Source: Luteithermobacter gelatinilyticus (GTDB lineage Bacteria; Pseudomonadota; Alphaproteobacteria; Sphingomonadales; Emcibacteraceae). Taken from it: DNA of 64,000 nt. Location of the stretch: assembly GCF_005849285.1 (NCBI RefSeq), contig NZ_CP040517.1, positions 2,176,501 through 2,240,500 of the forward strand, read 5' to 3'. Of this stretch, positions 60,906-64,000 are shown piece after piece. Each line of letters starts with the position of its first letter. The first letter of the stretch is position 1. The translations under genes were made by a program, and so were the position numbers. The notes beneath the pieces are model-generated. The model saw only the letters and a program-made list of their open reading frames with translations, searched no databases and had not been told where the DNA came from.

Positions 60906-62510
60906 TTAACGCAACAACCCTGCTTTTTTTAGGCCCACCAGATATTTTTGCAGATCTTCTTCCCGGCGAAACCATTTCCGGCATTCCAGCTCGGCCTTGT
61001 CAGGAAACTCCGGATACAACCGCAAGACATTATCGGCGGCACGTTCACTTTCCTGGGGTTTGTCCAGCATGGCGTAATTGATCGCTTGCAGGGCATGCGG
61101 CCAGAACCAGTCAGGCATATCCACCACCCGCACGTGATCCATGGCCTCTTCATATTCGCCCTGTACAAAATGGTTATGAAACAGGGCGAAGCGGCACCAA
61201 CCGGGATGTTGGGGATTAAGCGCCATCGCCTTTTGCACCAGCGACAGCCCTTTTTCCATTTCCCCACATAGACACAGATAAACCCCGCTGTCCGCCAGCA
61301 GTGCAGGACTATTGGGGGCAATGCTGAGCCCCATACGGACATTATTTTCAAACTTGTCCAGCTCCCACGCATGATAATGGATAATGGTCAGCGCATACCA
61401 AGCGATGCTGTAGGTGGAACTCATGCCGATGGCTTTTTCCGCATACTGGCGGGCCCGTTCCAGCGGGTCGCCCTTGTCATGCTGCACGTTGAAACTGAAA
61501 CGGTATTCATCCAGGGCCATATAGGCCATGCCTGCCCAAGCATCGGGATAGTTAGGATCTATTTCAATCGCTTTTTCCAGGCTCTGGCGGGCTTTCAGGT
61601 GAGTTTCAGGACTCAGTTCAAACAGATAATCATGCAGCAGCAACATGCTTTCATAAGCTTCCAGATATTCGGTGCTGCTGCGTTTCATGGCCACGGCGCT
61701 GGTGCGCATAATGGCGCCGTAGGTATCCCCTATGGTGGCGGCCACCTGGGTAGCGATTTCATCCTGAACAGAAATCAGGTTATCCGGGGTCAGCTGGCGG
61801 TCATAGCTGTTGGCCCAAACCACCGCATCATTGGTGGCATCCAATAGCTGGGCTGTTACCCGCACGGTGCTGCCGGCGCGGCGAATACTGCCTTCCAGCA
61901 CATAATGAACTTCCAGTTCTTCACATAATTTGCGGATGTCCACCGGCTGGCCTTTGTAACGCAATGTGGATTTTCGGGATACTACATAAAGGGTCGGGCT
62001 TAACGACAGCTGGGTGATGATTTCTTCGGAAATGCCATCACAAAACAGATCCGTTTCCTGATCCCCACTGAGATTGTCAAACGGTAAAACCGCAATGGCC
62101 GGCCCCGTAGGTGGTGCAGCAGCGGCAGAAATCAGCGGATCGCGTGCCGGACTGACACCCGCCGGAGCGCGTTTTTCGATTTCCGGGATATAGGTTCCTT
62201 TGGGCAGGGAAATGTGGATGGGATCATGCGTGCCCTCTTCCAAATAATAATGCTCCAAAAGCCGGCGCAGGCGGCCCGCCTCCACCCGCACGATGGCGTC
62301 GGTTTGCGGATCGAAATCCTCATCCTTGTCAAATACTTCGATCCCCAGCGTATACCCCTTGAGAAGCTCCGCGCGCCCCTTAAGCGTTTCCTCCACCACA
62401 TAGGTAAGAAAACGTTTCGGTCGGTTTTTGTTTTCAAAGAGCCGGCTGTTCAGGATACGGTCCAACTGGTCCTTGACCTGCTCAGGCGACAATGGGGAAG
62501 CCGCTGACAT
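60906..62510 (-). CDS. TolB-like/TPR protein with N-terminal regulatory domain
   Basis: 534 residues from the ATG at 62510 (MSAASPLSPEQVKDQL). The N-terminal 100 residues (RFLTYVVEETLKGR, GIEVFDKDEDFDPQTDAIVRVE, ISLPKGTYIPEIEKR) form a module common in front of adenylate-cyclase-type and TPR proteins and may be a DNA- or signal-binding domain. A TolB-N-like domain follows (AIAVLPFDNLSGD to TAQLLDATNDAVVWANSYDR, about 135-240). The last 280 residues are tetratricopeptide-like helices (KAIEIDPNYPDAWAGMAYMAL, KAMALNPQHPGWCRFALFHN). There is no cyclase domain and no membrane helix. The function is unknown. Confidence 0.75.
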   Translation of the reverse strand: MSAASPLSPEQVKDQLDRILNSRLFENKNRPKRFLTYVVEETLKGRAELLKGYTLGIEVFDKDEDFDPQTDAIVRVEAGRLRRLLEHYYLEEGTHDPIHISLPKGTYIPEIEKRAPAGVSPARDPLISAAAAPPTGPAIAVLPFDNLSGDQETDLFCDGISEEIITQLSLSPTLYVVSRKSTLRYKGQPVDIRKLCEELEVHYVLEGSIRRAGSTVRVTAQLLDATNDAVVWANSYDRQLTPDNLISVQDEIATQVAATIGDTYGAIMRTSAVAMKRSSTEYLEAYESMLLLHDYLFELSPETHLKARQSLEKAIEIDPNYPDAWAGMAYMALDEYRFSFNVQHDKGDPLERARQYAEKAIGMSSTYSIAWYALTIIHYHAWELDKFENNVRMGLSIAPNSPALLADSGVYLCLCGEMEKGLSLVQKAMALNPQHPGWCRFALFHNHFVQGEYEEAMDHVRVVDMPDWFWPHALQAINYAMLDKPQESERAADNVLRLYPEFPDKAELECRKWFRREEDLQKYLVGLKKAGLLR

Positions 62511-62576
62511 ACTTATTTTAATCCCTGCCTTCCGGGTCGTGGATGATCCCCCAAGATTATTACAGCTTAACGGTGA

Positions 62577-62609
62577 AGGCAACACGCCCTCACCGTTAAT
62601 ATAACCTAT
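62577..62609. promoter_or_regulatory. 10-bp perfect inverted repeat between thiolase and TPR genes
   Basis: TTAACGGTGA (62577-62586) and TCACCGTTAA (62600-62609) are perfect complements around 13 bases, with GGC/GCC adding inner pairs. It lies 38 bases after the thiolase stop and 67 before the TPR gene start. With no T-run on the minus side it could be an operator for the TPR gene or a factor-dependent terminator. Confidence 0.5.
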
Positions 62610-62646
62610 ACAAAGGCCTGTGCAAGAAATGGAAGGATGTCACCGC

Positions 62647-63855
62647 TCAACACAGTTCCACGGCCACGGCTGTGGCCTCGCCCCCGCCAATGCAGAGGCT
62701 GGCGATACCGCGCGTTCCCCCATGGGTTTTCAGCGCGGAAATAAGCGTGACAATCAACCGTGCTCCGGTAGCCCCGATGGGATGCCCCAACGCACAGGCT
62801 CCGCCATGTACATTCACCCGGTCATGGTCAAGCCCCAAATCCCGCATCGCCGCCATGGCGACCACGGCGAAGGCCTCGTTGATCTCATACAAATCCACAT
62901 CCGCATCGTTCCAGCCGACTTTTTCATACAGCTTTTTAATAGACCCGATCGGCGCCGTGGTGAACCAGGCCGGTTCCTGGGCATGGGTGCTGTGACCGCG
63001 GATAATGGCCAACGGCGCAAGCCCCCGTTTTTCCGCTTCGGACCGGCGCATCATGACAAGCGCCGCCGCCCCGTCGGAAATGGAACTGGAATTGGCGGCG
63101 GTCACCGTGCCATCCTTGGCAAAGGCCGGGCGTAGAGTGGGGATTTTTTCAGGATTGGCCTTGCCCGGCTGTTCATCCGTATCTACCACCACGTCCCCCT
63201 TGCGGCTTTTGACCGTGACCGGGCTGATTTCATCCTTGAACCAGCCTTTTTCAATCGCTGTTTTGGCCCGGGTCAGCGAGGTAATCGCGTAATTGTCCTG
63301 ATCCTCGCGGGTAAACTGATAATGACTCGCGCATTGTTCCGCAAAAGTCCCCATCAGGCGGCCGGGTTCGTAGGCGTCTTCCAGCCCGTCAAGAAACATA
63401 TGGTCGTAGACTTTTTCATGGCCGATACGGGCGCCAGCACGCATTTTCGGCAGAATATAGGGGGCATTGGTCATGCTCTCCATACCGCCGGCCACCAGAA
63501 TATCGGCACTGCCTGCCAGCAAATGATCATGGGCCAGCATCACGGCTTCCATCGCGGACCCGCACATTTTATTCACTGTGGTACAAGCGCTCGCATAGGG
63601 CAACCCGGCCCCCACAGCCGCCTGACGCGCCGGCGCCTGGCCCAGGCCCGCCGGCAACACACACCCCATAAGCACTTCGTCAATGTCTTCCGGTTTGACA
63701 CCACTTTGGTCCAGCGCTCCCTTGATGGCCACGCTGCCCAGTTCAGGCGAACGGACGCCGGCAAAATCCCCCTGGAAGCCCCCCATGGGGGTTCGGCTCA
63801 TGCCGACGATGACTACCGGGTCCTTGTCCTGTTGATGTGTCTGTGACTCTGTCAT
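62647..63855 (-). CDS. Acetyl-CoA C-acyltransferase (thiolase)
   Basis: 402 residues with GAGGA eight bases before the ATG. Catalytic residues: cysteine in VNKMCGSAMEAV (about 99), histidine in HGGACALGHPIGATGAR and cysteine in IASLCIGGGEA. The sequence resembles biosynthetic acetoacetyl-CoA thiolases of the AtoB/PhbA type, which condense two acetyl-CoA, but degradative use is equally possible. It is separate from the paa cluster and distinct from paaJ. Its promoter region carries an inverted repeat (63911-63926). Confidence 0.92.
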   Translation of the reverse strand: MTESQTHQQDKDPVVIVGMSRTPMGGFQGDFAGVRSPELGSVAIKGALDQSGVKPEDIDEVLMGCVLPAGLGQAPARQAAVGAGLPYASACTTVNKMCGSAMEAVMLAHDHLLAGSADILVAGGMESMTNAPYILPKMRAGARIGHEKVYDHMFLDGLEDAYEPGRLMGTFAEQCASHYQFTREDQDNYAITSLTRAKTAIEKGWFKDEISPVTVKSRKGDVVVDTDEQPGKANPEKIPTLRPAFAKDGTVTAANSSSISDGAAALVMMRRSEAEKRGLAPLAIIRGHSTHAQEPAWFTTAPIGSIKKLYEKVGWNDADVDLYEINEAFAVVAMAAMRDLGLDHDRVNVHGGACALGHPIGATGARLIVTLISALKTHGGTRGIASLCIGGGEATAVAVELC

Positions 63856-63905
63856 AATGATTTTTCCTCATGGTTTAGCTGGCATTGTTTTCGCCGGAAC
63901 AATAT

Positions 63906-63967
63906 GATACGTTACTGGCTGGTAACATATATTAGGTGATCTGGTCAAACTTGGCAAGATACGTTAC
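63906..63967. promoter_or_regulatory. Inverted and direct repeats upstream of the thiolase gene
   Basis: GTTAC-TGGCTG-GTAAC (63911-63926) is a perfect five-base inverted repeat 56 bases before the thiolase start, flanked by AT-rich sequence. GATACGTTAC occurs at 63906-63915 and again at 63958-63967. These look like operator half-sites for a fatty-acid-type TetR or similar regulator. The rest of 63856-64000 shows no gene. Confidence 0.4.
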
Positions 63968-64000
63968 ATACAGCTACAAAGCATCATGATCGCAAAAACG

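Overview
The window looks like a chromosomal segment of a free-living alphaproteobacterium. The reasons are the hrcA-grpE and dnaK-dnaJ arrangement, a dnaK promoter matching the alphaproteobacterial sigma-32 pattern CTTG-N17-CYTATNTNNG, the rsmI-yraN-gshB housekeeping block, and the combination of a phenylacetate catabolon with quinohemoprotein amine dehydrogenase maturation genes. The base composition is moderately GC-rich in genes and AT-rich in several promoter gaps. The order cannot be fixed from sequence reading alone. No rRNA, tRNA, prophage, insertion sequence or CRISPR array was recognised.

Layout. 1-2517: end of an outer-membrane lipoprotein-sorting (LolA-like) protein and an MMPL/RND exporter, minus strand. 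2661-17403: a giant repeat-rich RTX adhesin (minus) divergent from its type I secretion genes (two ABC subunits and an HlyD adaptor, plus). 17519-25905: housekeeping block gshB, SirB1-like, yraN, rsmI, lpoA-like lipoprotein, hemW, rdgB, rph, hrcA. 25919-30728: grpE, a PCu(A)C copper chaperone, dnaK, dnaJ. 30789-37199: response regulator, MarR regulator, an Old-Yellow-Enzyme-type reductase carrying a fibronectin-III tail, a PLP decarboxylase, cytochrome b561 and small membrane or secreted proteins. 37439-46389: phenylacetate (paa) cluster paaN, paaG-H-I-J-K, a paaF-like hydratase and a TetR regulator. 46488-52109: qhpE-F-G (minus) and qhpD (plus). 52327-54032: M24 peptidase and chorismate mutase. 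54167-59223: an unusual envelope-lipid locus with a flippase, a secreted unknown and two CDP-alcohol phosphatidyltransferases, one fused to a nucleotidyltransferase-like domain. 59357-63855: a second PLP decarboxylase, a TPR regulator and a thiolase.

How the genes may work together. The qhp genes mature an amine dehydrogenase that, in other bacteria, oxidises amines such as phenylethylamine. The adjacent paa genes degrade phenylacetate to acetyl-CoA and succinyl-CoA. A 20-bp perfect palindrome upstream of the TetR gene shares the pattern ACCG-N6-YGGTC with a site in the divergent paaN/paaG promoter region, which suggests one regulon. The structural subunits of the amine dehydrogenase (qhpABC) and the phenylacetyl-CoA epoxidase (paaABCDE) are not in the window.

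The most unusual items are the 576-bp adhesin repeats with a 1152-bp higher-order period, the type I secretion ABC pair with degenerate signature motifs, the orphan qhp maturation genes with a structured leader before qhpD, the flippase/phosphatidyltransferase locus, and a family of 40-bp CTAG-bounded palindromic repeats, two copies of which supply the stop codon of the preceding gene.
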